11,771 bases of DNA from Xanthoparmelia taractica (GCA_033085395.1 JANQBS010000604.1:1-11771); one strand, 5' to 3'; counted from the first letter of the stretch, positions 1 to 7,695 are shown. The notes: generated by a model not told the origin, from the sequence alone. Numbers and translations are program-made.

Positions 1-292
1 TAAAGTAGATATATTAAATCTATAAATAAAATATTAAGTATAAAGCTAATACGCGAGTAGATAATAGTATATAAGAGCAAAGAAAAGACTAAAGAAATTA
101 TAATACACGCAGCTAATATTAGATAATCTTAAGTATAATTAATTACTTCTATATAGTCTTTAAGTATTTAGTTATTAAGATTAGATAAGAAAAATAGATT
201 AGCGTAAGAATTATCGAATAGTAATATTTGAAAACGTAGATAAAAAGCTAGAAGTAAGTCTAATCTCGAATCTATTTATTTTATTTTATTAA
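1..292. other. AT-rich stretch without recognisable gene
   Basis: A-rich on the plus strand and dense in TAA/TAG. The histone frame can be followed weakly upstream of 293 (for example a Lys/Glu-containing run near 228-258), so part of this may be the eroded N-terminal tail of the H3-like gene. No methionine or tail motif is convincing. Confidence 0.4.
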
Positions 293-610
293 TAAACTAT
301 AATTATTACTTTATATAAGATTCGTTATTATTAGAGAAGAGTCGATCTAATAATTTTTAAGCTCTTTTTTTCGCGAGTAATAAGAGAGATCGCGATAATA
401 TATATAAAGAAGATACGTTTTTTTAAATCGGCTATTAAGACTATTTATAAGTCGGCGAAAGCTTTTCTTTATTATATATTCGAAGATATTAATCTTTATA
501 TTATTTATGCGAAGCGTGTAACTTTAATAATTAAGAATATATAATTATAAAGAATAATCGCAAATTCTTTTTATAATGCGAAGGAAGGAGAAGAAAATTT
601 GCTATCGTAA
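293..610 (+). pseudogene. RIP-degraded histone H3-family gene (H3 or CenH3-like)
   Basis: One frame (codons starting at 293, 296 and so on) reads through the histone H3 fold in the correct order. It shows an alpha-N-like ALxxIRxYx stretch near 308-334, LFFSRVIREIA near 362-394, RFFKSAI near 416-433, then KAFLxxIFEDINL to about 496 and AKRVT at 509-523 followed by KNI-stop-L. H3 proteins have PF-R-VREIA, RFQS-AI, EAxLxxxFEDTNL, AKRVT and KDIQLA in the same places. Most changes are C-to-T or G-to-A. In-frame stops at 332, 542 and 548 sit where Q or similar codons are expected. The loop between REIA and RF has seven residues, as in canonical H3. The N-terminal tail is not recognisable as canonical (no ARTKQT), and the frame continues past the usual H3 end to a stop at 608. 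IRYY and SRV-REIA recall centromeric H3, but I cannot assign the subtype. Not functional as it stands. Confidence 0.72.
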
Positions 611-884
611 GATAAATAGTACATTACTATTATAATTAGCGTGTTAGCAATTCTTCTAATAATTAAATAAATTAAATATATTAATAGCAATAGAAATAAC
701 TCGCTAAGCCCTAGATAATTGCGAAGGTCTTTTATAACACGATATTAAATACGATAGCGAGCTTAGCTCAATAACGTGATAATGAAGTGAAATAATAATA
801 ATAACGATAATAAAGTAAAGTGATGACTAGAATAATGACTAGAATACGTTCGCATAATTCTATATAGAGTAACTTCTTCTATAT
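611..884. other. AT-rich stretch, no gene seen
   Basis: No coding frame or RNA gene is recognisable. Several CpA and TpG dinucleotides remain, so mutation is lighter than upstream. It contains the short tandem duplication listed at 824-847. Confidence 0.5.
824..847. repeat. 12-bp tandem duplication
   Basis: TGACTAGAATAA at 824-835 is followed directly by TGACTAGAATAC at 836-847. It lies shortly upstream of the less mutated 885-1084 patch. Confidence 0.7.
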
Positions 885-1084
885 ATAGTATATTTCCCAT
901 ATCCCTGCATATAATATGGGATACCCCTGCATATATCAGAAATTTCTTAGATTATTCTATGATATTAGCACGTCTCCCAGATTATTTCATAAAAATCAAA
1001 TAATATAATCTTAATATCATATTATACCATGATATAATATCGACACCCTATATCCCAGACCATCCCAGACCTTTCCGACTCGTA
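885..1084. mobile_element. Lightly mutated patch, possible third MITE-family fragment
   Basis: Composition changes here: CpA, CpC and TpG are common, unlike the surroundings. CCCATAT at 896-902 pairs with ATATGGG at 914-920, and a CCCTGCATATA motif occurs twice (903-913 and again near 924-934). A further inverted pair built on TCATATTATAC and ATGATATAAT lies around 1016-1040. The right edge, 1069-1084, reads ACCTTTCCGACTCGTA, nearly the same as the ends of the two 273-bp MITEs at 7421-7693 and 7991-8263. I could not find the matching left end, so this may be a truncated or divergent relative, or an LTR that happens to share the end motif. Confidence 0.4.
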
Positions 1085-1092
1085 ACTATACG

Positions 1093-1147
1093 TCTCTTAT
1101 ATTGATTAGGTCGCTTACTAAGCGTTAGCGAATTAGTTTCTTATAAT
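1093..1147 (+). repeat. LTR-end/leader motif shared with Gypsy element at 9510
   Basis: This 55-bp stretch matches 9510-9565 in the same orientation, with a 1-bp indel and otherwise C/T or G/A differences. In the downstream copy it lies between the candidate 5' LTR and gag, where the LTR end, primer-binding site and leader are expected. It contains CGCTTAxTAAGCG, a near-perfect hairpin, followed by GCGxTAGCG. The sequence after 1148 is not obviously similar to that after 9566, so this is either a divergent related element or a fragment. Confidence 0.6.
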
Positions 1148-1580
1148 CTTTCTAAGATTTTCGAGAGTAGCGATAATAAGTAATTATTTTTAATTATTAT
1201 CTCGTTAAGTCTTTAATAATCGATATAAAGTTATAGCGAGCTATTTATTTTCTTTATAAATAGTATTAATAAATTAATCTAATTACTTAAAAGTTAATTT
1301 TTTTTTAAACGCGCTCTTTAGATACTTTCTAATCGCTATAAGCTTATTATAAAATATATTATAAATATAACTATTCTTAGATAAATTACTAGATAATAGA
1401 TTAATAGAGTATTTAATTTAATTATATATATTAAGACTATTAAATAATTTCTTTAAAAAGACTTTTAATAAGTATTTTAATTAATTAAATATACTAAAGT
1501 TATCTAATTATATAGTTTTATATCGCGTAGCTCTATTATAGCGAGCTTCGTTATCTATCGATAGAATTTAATATAATTTT
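1148..1580. other. AT-rich RIP-mutated stretch, no gene identified
   Basis: It follows the shared leader motif, so it may be the eroded inside of a second Gypsy-like element. I could not read gag or pol motifs in any frame I tried. Confidence 0.4.
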
Positions 1581-1585
1581 ACGAT
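1581..1585. repeat. Left target-site duplication (ACGAT)
   Basis: Direct repeat of 1741-1745, flanking the candidate solo LTR. Five bases can match by chance in this composition, so the support comes from the LTR-like ends that it borders. Confidence 0.45.
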
Positions 1586-1740
1586 TGTTATGAAACAATT
1601 GATCATATGAACGTAGGGCTGGTTATGACTAGTCTTGACACTCGCTTCTCAGTACTTAGCCGATCACACACCCCTAGATAGTTTAATAATTCATACACAC
1701 CACACTTATTATTAAATCACATTAATATTGTTTCTTGATA
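1586..1740. mobile_element. Candidate solo LTR (155 bp) with 5-bp target duplication
   Basis: The sequence begins TGTTATGAAACAAT and ends ATTGTTTCTTGATA. The two ends are near inverted repeats (GTTATGAAACAAT against GTTATCAAGAAACAAT read from the other side, the latter reaching to 1743). It is flanked by ACGAT at 1581-1585 and 1741-1745, a 5-bp direct repeat as expected for LTR retrotransposon integration. If that boundary is right, the terminal TA would be a CA changed by RIP. The body keeps many CpA dinucleotides (for example CACACACCCC and CACACCACAC), unlike the flanks, which suggests insertion after most RIP had occurred. No internal retrotransposon region adjoins it. An alternative is a short non-autonomous element whose inverted ends extend into the flank. 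Confidence 0.5.
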
Positions 1741-1745
1741 ACGAT
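1741..1745. repeat. Right target-site duplication (ACGAT)
   Basis: Partner of 1581-1585 at the right edge of the candidate solo LTR. The inverted repeat of the ends runs a few bases into this copy, so the exact boundary is uncertain. Confidence 0.45.
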
Positions 1746-1759
1746 ATACGCTTCGTCTT

Positions 1760-3480
1760 AATTATAAGTAACTATTATATTAATTAGCGATATAAACTAT
1801 TTTATCTACATAAGTATAATATTTATATACTTCTTAAGATCTTTAAGTAAATCGCGATAGATCTAGAATTACTCGCGTTAATAGATAATTAAATTAATAT
1901 TATAGATTTAAGACTAACTAAGAATAATATTATACTCTTATATATCTATAGTATACGTTTTTAAGATTCTCTTTTATCTTCTTTCTCGATTATTTATAAA
2001 AGCGAATATTAGATTATATATTCTATAGAAGAGTATCTTATAATTATTAATAATATATATTATAATTAATATCTATTAGAGTAGTAATCTCGCGCTTAAT
2101 TTATAATATATTAACTTTATCTCTTAATATTAAAGAGCGAGATCGTCGCTTAATAAAATATATATTTAATAATTTAGCGATAAATATTAAACTTTATCTT
2201 TTTTCTTATTAGAGTCTTAGTTACGCGTTTTATTATTTATAATATAATTAGTATATTTAAATAAATTCTTATAATATCTATATTACTTATAATTATAATA
2301 TTAAGTTTTAGAAAGAGATTTTCTCTATTTATTATTAGAGTCATCGTCTTTAAATTTAGCTCACGTAGATTTATTATCTTATAACGTCGAAAAAAACGAA
2401 CTCTTATTATAATTCTTCGTATATTAGTCTTTAGATTTTATATACTATTAGCTTTTATCTCTCTAGTTATTTATTTTATTACTAAATTTATATTTATTTA
2501 GAATATATAGTTTTTTTATTCTTTATAGTCTTTACTCTATATCTTAATACTATTATAATAGCGTAGTATAAATAATAGATTAAATTATCTTTTTTATAGC
2601 TTTTAAAGAAATCTTCTTTACTATACTATTATATAGAGCTTTTATATATTTTATATCGATTACTATATATTCTCGCTACGTCTATAGACTAGCGAGATAA
2701 TTATTAACGCTTATAATTAATTAAATCTCTTTTATAAATACTTTAACTAATTAGCGACTTATATTATAAGATTTAATAGTTAAGTTATAAATTTTATTTA
2801 AGTATTACTTTTTATACTTCTTTTAAATAGACTTCTCTATATTATATAGTATAGTATATTTTATACTTCTTTAGATCTACTTCTTAGTATTAATTAAGAT
2901 TATTAAGAATTAGCGAGTTTTCTCTTCGTTAATTTAAAAGTTATTATAAAGTATTAATACGATATAATTCTCGTAGTTTTAAAGAAACGTAATAATAACG
3001 TTATAATTATTAAAATATTAAGTACTAGACGCTTTAGTAATACTTATTTTCTTATAACTTATATAATAATAATTATTATTACTATATTTACATCGATATT
3101 TATATATATTTTATAATTCTATTAGCTTAAGTTTTTTAGTAATTACTTATACCTTAGTCTTAAGCTCTATAAAGTCGAAAGCGTTAAATAGATATTAGAT
3201 TTATATAGCGAGAATCTTCGCTAAAAGATATAAAATTAATAAATATAATATTTTCGCGAATATTATCTTTATCTATAATATTAGTAGAAGCTATATTTAT
3301 ATTTTAAGAGATATCTTCGTTATCGAATTACGAAGTAGAGATATATTTTTATATATCGTTTTCTTAGTCGCTAGTCTCTTTCTCTCTCTTTAAAATATAA
3401 TCTTATTTTTTTTATAAAACGTTTTTACTTCGTAAATTAATAAAAATAGCTCGCGAATTATTTATTATAGCTAATTAGAT
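1760..3480 (-). pseudogene. Unidentified minus-strand coding relic (about 570 codons)
   Basis: On the minus strand, one frame (codons starting at 3480, 3477 and so on) keeps a protein-like residue pattern over about 1.7 kb if TAA/TAG are taken as RIP products of CAA, CAG or TGG. Readable islands include NFISFSEDSRYINLIS (about 3237-3190), RLIYEE (about 2427-2410), FVFFDVIR (about 2397-2374), and near 1970-1930 KKIKENLKNVYYRYIRV. The residue pattern suggests helical, charged, possibly coiled-coil segments towards the C-terminus. No TGA is seen in the stretches I translated, but TpG depletion makes TGA rare in every frame, so that is weak support. I do not recognise the family. A faint resemblance of the RLIYEE region to the C-terminal half of DUF3435-type recombinases is too weak to use as a call. 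Confidence 0.35.
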
Positions 3481-3604
3481 AGCTTTATATAAATAAAGTT
3501 ATTAAAATTATAAGATAGTTAGATCTCTTTTTATAAAGCTATATAGTAATTAGATATTAATATAGTAATTAATAGAATTAGATATAAGATTTTAATAAAT
3601 AGAT

Positions 3605-3743
3605 TTTATTGAAATATTTAGATATAATTAATTAATTTTTTAATGTTTCTCTAAAGTCGACTCTATTTAGTATATAACTTTATATAACTAGCCGAGCGAA
3701 TATTAAGAGAAGACTAGGAATTAATATTTAAAGATTAAATTTC
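3605..3743. repeat. 139-bp direct repeat, copy 1
   Basis: It aligns with 4749-4887 over its full length in the same orientation, with an identical TAAAGTCGACTCTATTTA core (partly transition-mutated at its end) and mostly transition differences elsewhere. The outer edge reads TTGAAAT (3609-3615), the inverse of ATTTCAA at the outer end of copy 2 (4883-4889). Repeats in this arrangement could be LTRs of a small element with TG...CA ends, or two copies of a short dispersed repeat. Confidence 0.8.
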
Positions 3744-3829
3744 CTTACTTTTCTATTTTCCATCTTCGTTAAAAATAAAGCTATATATAAATTTATTAAC
3801 GATAATAGATTATTTTAGTCTCTACGATA

Positions 3830-4620
3830 ATAGACTATTTCAATCTTAATAATAATAATAGATAATTCTAGTCTAGAACGAATAAGTCAATATAATAGTA
3901 GCTATCGATAACGACTCGATACGCTTTCGCTTTATCTTAATATTAGCTATTTAATCTTAATATTATTTCGAAATTAAATTAGATCTTTTAATTTAATAAA
4001 TAAGTCTATATAATCTTTTACACGTCTTATAAGATACTTTTTTAAAATCTTTATTCTTAATTGTCGCATTTGCAAATATTATCTCTTTCTTTAAATTCTT
4101 AGACTTTTCTTCTTTTCTCTTCTCTTTTAATAATATAGCTATAATCTTTATAATCGTTATTTTAGACGTAATAATCCAGATCTTAATTAAGTATTAAAGA
4201 TACTTCGAAAGTAATATTAAAAGATAGAGGAATTATTTGTTTATTAGATTTAAGAATAACGTTGATAGCGAGAATTCGTTCTTCGAGTATCTTAATATAC
4301 GTTAGAGTATACTACTTCTTAATAAATTATATAAATTCGTTATCGTTAATAGAACGATAGAGTTCGATAATATAAGTTATTATCTTAAATTTATAGTTAA
4401 ATTTATTAGTTATAAGACGTTATTTAATAAGATTACTAATCGTAGAGATTATAATAATAATAATTTCTATAGAGACTTTTTTTATTCAATTAAAATTACG
4501 AGAGCTAGTATTACGAGAACTTATTCTTAAGTATACTTCTATAGCTTCTACTTGCGTAGTAGAGCACGTATATTAACGAGTTATTTCGAATAGTTACTCT
4601 TATTAAGTTAACGAATAAGT
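3830..4620 (-). pseudogene. Unidentified minus-strand coding relic inside the repeat-bounded unit
   Basis: Read on the minus strand with codons starting at 4620, 4617 and so on, one frame gives continuous protein-like text broken mainly by TAA/TAG, with one TGA near 4488. Islands are TTQVEAIEVYLRIS (about 4560-4519), KILEERILAINVIL (about 4290-4249), then a basic, charged KREEKRRKV stretch (about 4128-4102) and a short CKCDN cysteine pair near 4074-4060. Low-complexity runs of Ile near 4464 could be RIP-altered Ala or Val codons. It lies in the same frame as the larger relic at 1760-3480 but is separated from it by copy 1 of the 139-bp repeat, so the two may or may not have been one gene. The family is not recognised. 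Confidence 0.38.
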
Positions 4621-4693
4621 AATATAAAAGATAAATTTAATAATATACGTTAAGTAGATATTTTAAAAAAATTAATTTTATAGAAATTAGAGT

Positions 4694-4712
4694 TTATATA
4701 TATATATATATA
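4694..4712. repeat. (TA)n microsatellite
   Basis: About nine uninterrupted TA units next to copy 2 of the 139-bp repeat. RIP of CA or TG repeats would produce such a run. Confidence 0.8.
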
Positions 4713-4748
4713 GTAGTGTTCTAAATATTATTAAACTCGAGCTTATAA

Positions 4749-4887
4749 TTTATTAAAATATTTAGAAATAATTAATTAATTTTTTAATACTTCTCTAAAG
4801 TCGACTCTATTTAATATATAAAATTATATAACTATTTAGACGAATATTAAGTAAAGACTAGAAATTAATATTTAAGAATTAAATTTC
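4749..4887. repeat. 139-bp direct repeat, copy 2
   Basis: Second copy of 3605-3743. Immediately outside the pair lie TAGATTTTA (3600-3608) and TAGATTTAC (4890-4898), a 7-of-9 match that could be a decayed target-site duplication of the whole 3609-4889 unit. In this AT-rich context such a match can also arise by chance. Confidence 0.8.
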
Positions 4888-4929
4888 AATAGATTTACTA
4901 GAAGAATTAATAGTTAAGAAAAAAAGAAA

Positions 4930-5330
4930 TAATAAGAGAATCTCGTAGTATTAAGTATTTCTACTAAGTATACTAGAGTGCTTACGCTAACTACGTAGTA
5001 TCTAGTCTAGTATACTAAGTCTAAACTCGTTTTAGAAGCTTTTATTCTTATAAAAGTCTACTAAGTATTTAATAAATATATTACTTATATAAAATAAAGA
5101 TATAATAATTTCTATAAATTAGAATAAATAGATAACTTATTTATACGAGAGACGAAGAGATATATATATTTAGATTTATCTTTCTTCGCGCGAAGATTAT
5201 CTAAGTCGCGCGACGTCGCTTACTTAATATCTATACGTACGAAGATCTATACTAAAAGTTCTATATATACGCTAAGACTCTTAATATTCTTAATATACTT
5301 AATAAATCTTTTAAATTTCTTAAATATTAA
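4930..5330 (+). pseudogene. Faint plus-strand coding traces, unidentified
   Basis: Between 4936 and about 5095 one frame reads as a plausible protein (ENLVVLSISTKYTRVLTLTT, then KSKLVLEAFILIKVY) with TAA/TAG interruptions. From about 5211 to 5330 a different frame gives RRRLLNIYTYEDLY and then a Lys/Asn/Leu-rich stretch. If both belong to one gene, an indel separates them. No domain is recognisable and neither part has a convincing start. Confidence 0.25.
5184..5219. repeat. Cluster of CG-rich perfect palindromes
   Basis: CTTCGCGCGAAG (5184-5195), GTCGCGCGAC (5205-5214) and GCGACGTCGC (5210-5219) are perfect palindromes within 36 bases of otherwise AT-rich DNA. CpG survival is expected where RIP targets CpA, so these may simply be preserved codons such as Arg/Ala. 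Confidence 0.75.
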
Positions 5331-5426
5331 TACTTAGGGTTAAGAATCGCTATAATTATAAAAAGACTTCGTTTATACTTATTATCGAGTAAGAAATTTT
5401 ATTTATAATAGTATTACGAGTACTTA

Positions 5427-5518
5427 ATCGTATGGAAACACGCTATACTTTATATGGATTATCCCAACGTTAAGGCTATTCCAACATCAATTTTTTTGAA
5501 TATTTAACCCATTCATCC
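5427..5518. repeat. Left terminal inverted repeat of pogo element
   Basis: Begins ATCGTATGGAAACACGCT. Over 92 positions it matches the reverse complement of 7214-7305 with about 16 differences by eye, all C/T or G/A transitions and no indel. That is the pattern left by RIP acting separately on two arms. Confidence 0.9.
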
Positions 5519-5543
5519 CACATTTATTCATCACAATTATAAT

Positions 5544-7200
5544 ATGCCTAATTTATATACCGTTATTCAATTACGTATCTAAGAGGCCTTAGCTACTATT
5601 ATTCTCGAAATCAAGTTCAAAATCACGCGATTAATTACTTAATTCAACGTGCTCTACGAATAGCTCCTTAATCGCTACAATAAGATTCTTCTTAAAGATA
5701 GTCACTCTTACGCTCTTATAGATAATAAAAAATAAACTATTTATTAGTATATATAATAAGTCGATAAATTAAGAATATCTTATTATTATTCGATGCTTAT
5801 AAGAGCTATAAATTTTATTCTTCGCGAGCGCCCTAACTTATTTAGACACGTAGATAATTATTAATCTACACGATTTTTAAAGCGTTATTCTTAATATAAA
5901 ATATGTAAATAAAAGTCTCTTATATCTTAACGAAAGAATACGTATAAGTTAAAGATTATTTTAAACTAATTTTAACGTTTTTAGAGTATTTATTAAGAGT
6001 TTAAAGTGAAAATAGAGAATATCTATAATTTCGATAAGATTAACTTTCGAATTAAAGTAGAAAAGAGTTAATAAATTATTATAAAAGAAAGAACACTTTT
6101 ACTCTATTAAATAGACGCGAATAATAGAGAATATATTATCTTGATCGAGTGTATTAGTAATTTAAACTATTTACTCTTCTCGATATTAATTCTAATTAGA
6201 AAATAATATCTTAATAATTAATTTTAAAAAAGTCTTAATCTCGATACTTTATAAGCTATTAATAATATTAAATACGTAAATAATAATCTATGCGAGGAAT
6301 AAATTAAGTATTTCGATTATTACATTAAGAAAAGACGTGTGAGAACATAGAGATTACTTCTTTTTAATAACTATAGTAGTTATCTCACAAAAGAGTTACT
6401 TAGCTATATAAAATATAACAATATTATTTTATTTTACCTACTCTCACACTCTACACATCTATATTAGTTATTAGATATAAATATTTTTTTAATTATTTAA
6501 GTACTAATATACTAAGATAATTAATATCGCAATACGCTAGATTAATAATAATTATATAAAGATCGATTTTTTAATTACTTTTCAATTAATTCACGATCGC
6601 GTATTTATTAAATTAACTATTAAATCTATATAGTAGAAAACAGATCTTTTTCCCTACGATTTCACGATTATTTTAAATTATTTAACTAGATTTTAGCGAA
6701 GAGACTCTTTAATTAAAATTAAGACTTTAAAGTAATTAATATCTAATCTTAAAGACTAGCTTATATTATATACTTATCGTTAAATCACATAATATAAGAA
6801 AGAGCTACGAGACTTATATTTAATTAATAAAATACTTAATAGATATATTCGTGAGACGAAATTAAAGATGCTTTTAGATCTTCTAATTAAGCGAGAATTA
6901 AAGAATATTTAATAGACTATAGTAACTCGAGTAATCTATAAAATAGAGTCTAATATAATAATTTAGAAGAAAGATATTATCTACTCTTATTAGACTAGAT
7001 CTAAAATTATTATTTATAAAGAATCGAAAGTTAAAAAGATTTAAAGAGCTTTAAATTAGATAAATATAAAAGAGTTACGAATATATAACGCATTTAAAAA
7101 CAAGAAAATAAAGTAATTCAAGGCTACTACAAGAAAGATTAGGGAGCTAATCAAGATTAGATCCAATTAGAAGACTGGAATAGGTCATTGTAGTCCTTAA
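5544..7200 (+). pseudogene. Broken pogo/Fot1-type transposase
   Basis: ATG at 5544, 26 bp after the left inverted repeat, opens a frame read to about 6480. It starts with an HTH-like region (RI-stop-EALATI near 5574-5600, where the stop fits Gln) and a CENP-B-type DNA-binding region to about 5930. The DDE catalytic domain follows: YNFDKINF with the first Asp at 6033-6035, REYIILIECIS at 6126-6158, LFNNYSSYLTKE at 6360-6395 with the second Asp now Asn (AAT at 6366-6368), and SHSTHLY...LLDINIF with the third Asp at 6474-6476. The second and third positions are 36 codons apart, giving DD35D spacing. After a T-run at 6483-6490 the homology continues in the next frame (TKIINIAIR, DLFPYD near 6640-6657), so one base was gained or two lost. 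The last exon-like text ends in GIGHCSP and a stop at 7198-7200, 13 bp before the right inverted repeat. Many TAA/TAG stops and the lost Asp make it inactive. Confidence 0.87.
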
Positions 7201-7213
7201 TATATATATATGT

Positions 7214-7305
7214 GAGTGAGTAGGTCAAATATTCAAAAAAATTAATGTTGGGATGGTCTTGGCGTTGAGATAATTTATATAAAGTGTAGCGTGTTCCCAT
7301 ACGAT
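7214..7305. repeat. Right terminal inverted repeat of pogo element
   Basis: Ends GCGTGTTCCCATACGAT at 7305, the reverse complement of the left end. It is flanked outside by TA (7306-7307), matching TA at 5425-5426. Confidence 0.9.
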
Positions 7306-7307
7306 TA

Positions 7308-7418
7308 GACGTAATAACTTTCGATTCTATAAAATAATTAAAAAATTATCTCTTACGAAGATTATAATAAAAGCTCGATATTAATTCGCTTTACGATATA
7401 AGAATTAAATTATAGAAT
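7308..7418. other. AT-rich spacer between pogo element and MITE
   Basis: RIP-mutated sequence with no gene or repeat recognised. It ends at the TA that flanks the first MITE. Confidence 0.5.
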
Positions 7419-7420
7419 TA

Positions 7421-7693
7421 CGAGTCGGAAAGATGTGATATATTTAATGATATGGGACTAGTTTTTCGAATACTATATCGAAAGATATAGAATATCCCAT
7501 ATTCCCATTGGGTTTTTAATAAATATATTACGTAATATTTTTTTTATATTCTAAAGATACGTAAAAAGCTTAAGCGAACGCTTATATAATTATAAAATTC
7601 TATAAATAGATTAAAAAGATATAATTTTTTAAAAAAAGTTAAAAAAAAGTTGAAAACGACTATGTTCAACAAATACCACACCTTTCCAACCCG
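7421..7693 (+). mobile_element. MITE copy A (273 bp, TA-flanked)
   Basis: The ends are imperfect inverted repeats of about 20 bp: CGAGTCGGAAAGATGTGATA on the left against CGGGTTGGAAAGGTGTGGTA read inward from the right. TA lies on both sides (7419-7420, 7694-7695). It has no coding capacity. Inside are ATATTACGTAATAT, a perfect 14-bp palindrome, a TAAGCG/CGCTTA hairpin, and a decayed TATAxC-GAAA-GxTATA hairpin. It is the reverse complement of copy B over its full length, with about 19 differences by eye, all transitions. The ends differ from those of the nearby pogo element, so that transposase is not its obvious source. Confidence 0.87.
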
Positions 7694-7695
7694 TA

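Larger units (their letters stand above)
3609..4889 (-). mobile_element. Candidate 1.28-kb element bounded by direct repeats
   Basis: The unit has 139-bp direct repeats at both sides, short inverted ends (TTGAAAT and ATTTCAA) and a partly matching 9-bp flank. Its centre carries a minus-strand coding relic. The size and terminal direct repeats suit a non-autonomous LTR retrotransposon in minus orientation with about 134-bp LTRs. A 9-bp flank would instead suit a Mutator-like DNA element, which normally has inverted repeats. No reverse transcriptase, integrase or transposase motif is readable. Confidence 0.4.
5427..7305 (+). mobile_element. Complete RIP-mutated Fot1/pogo-type DNA transposon
   Basis: The 1,879-bp element has matching inverted ends (5427-5518 and 7214-7305), a TA dinucleotide on each side (5425-5426 and 7306-7307), and one internal transposase gene in plus orientation. 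Length, TA target and a pogo-type DDE transposase fit the fungal Fot1/pogo branch of the Tc1/mariner superfamily, whose members are typically just under 2 kb. Inverted repeats of about 92 bp are longer than those I know for Fot1-like elements (some tens of bp). It would have moved by cut-and-paste; the transposase gene is now dead. Confidence 0.88.

Noticed and set aside
1069..1084. Complete third copy of the 273-bp MITE
   Set aside because: Only the right-end motif matches; the inside differs and no matching left end was found.
2340..2460. Possible DUF3435 (Starship captain-like) tyrosine recombinase on the minus strand
   Set aside because: Only a short helical stretch looked similar, the catalytic Arg-His-Tyr region was not found, and no Starship-type boundaries are visible.
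4694..4712. TA run as a promoter or origin
   Set aside because: Simple TA runs are expected throughout RIP-mutated DNA, and nothing nearby is expressed as far as I can tell.
5427..7305. Pogo element as the source of transposase for the nearby MITEs
   Set aside because: The ends (ATCGTATGG against CGGGTCGG) share no convincing similarity.
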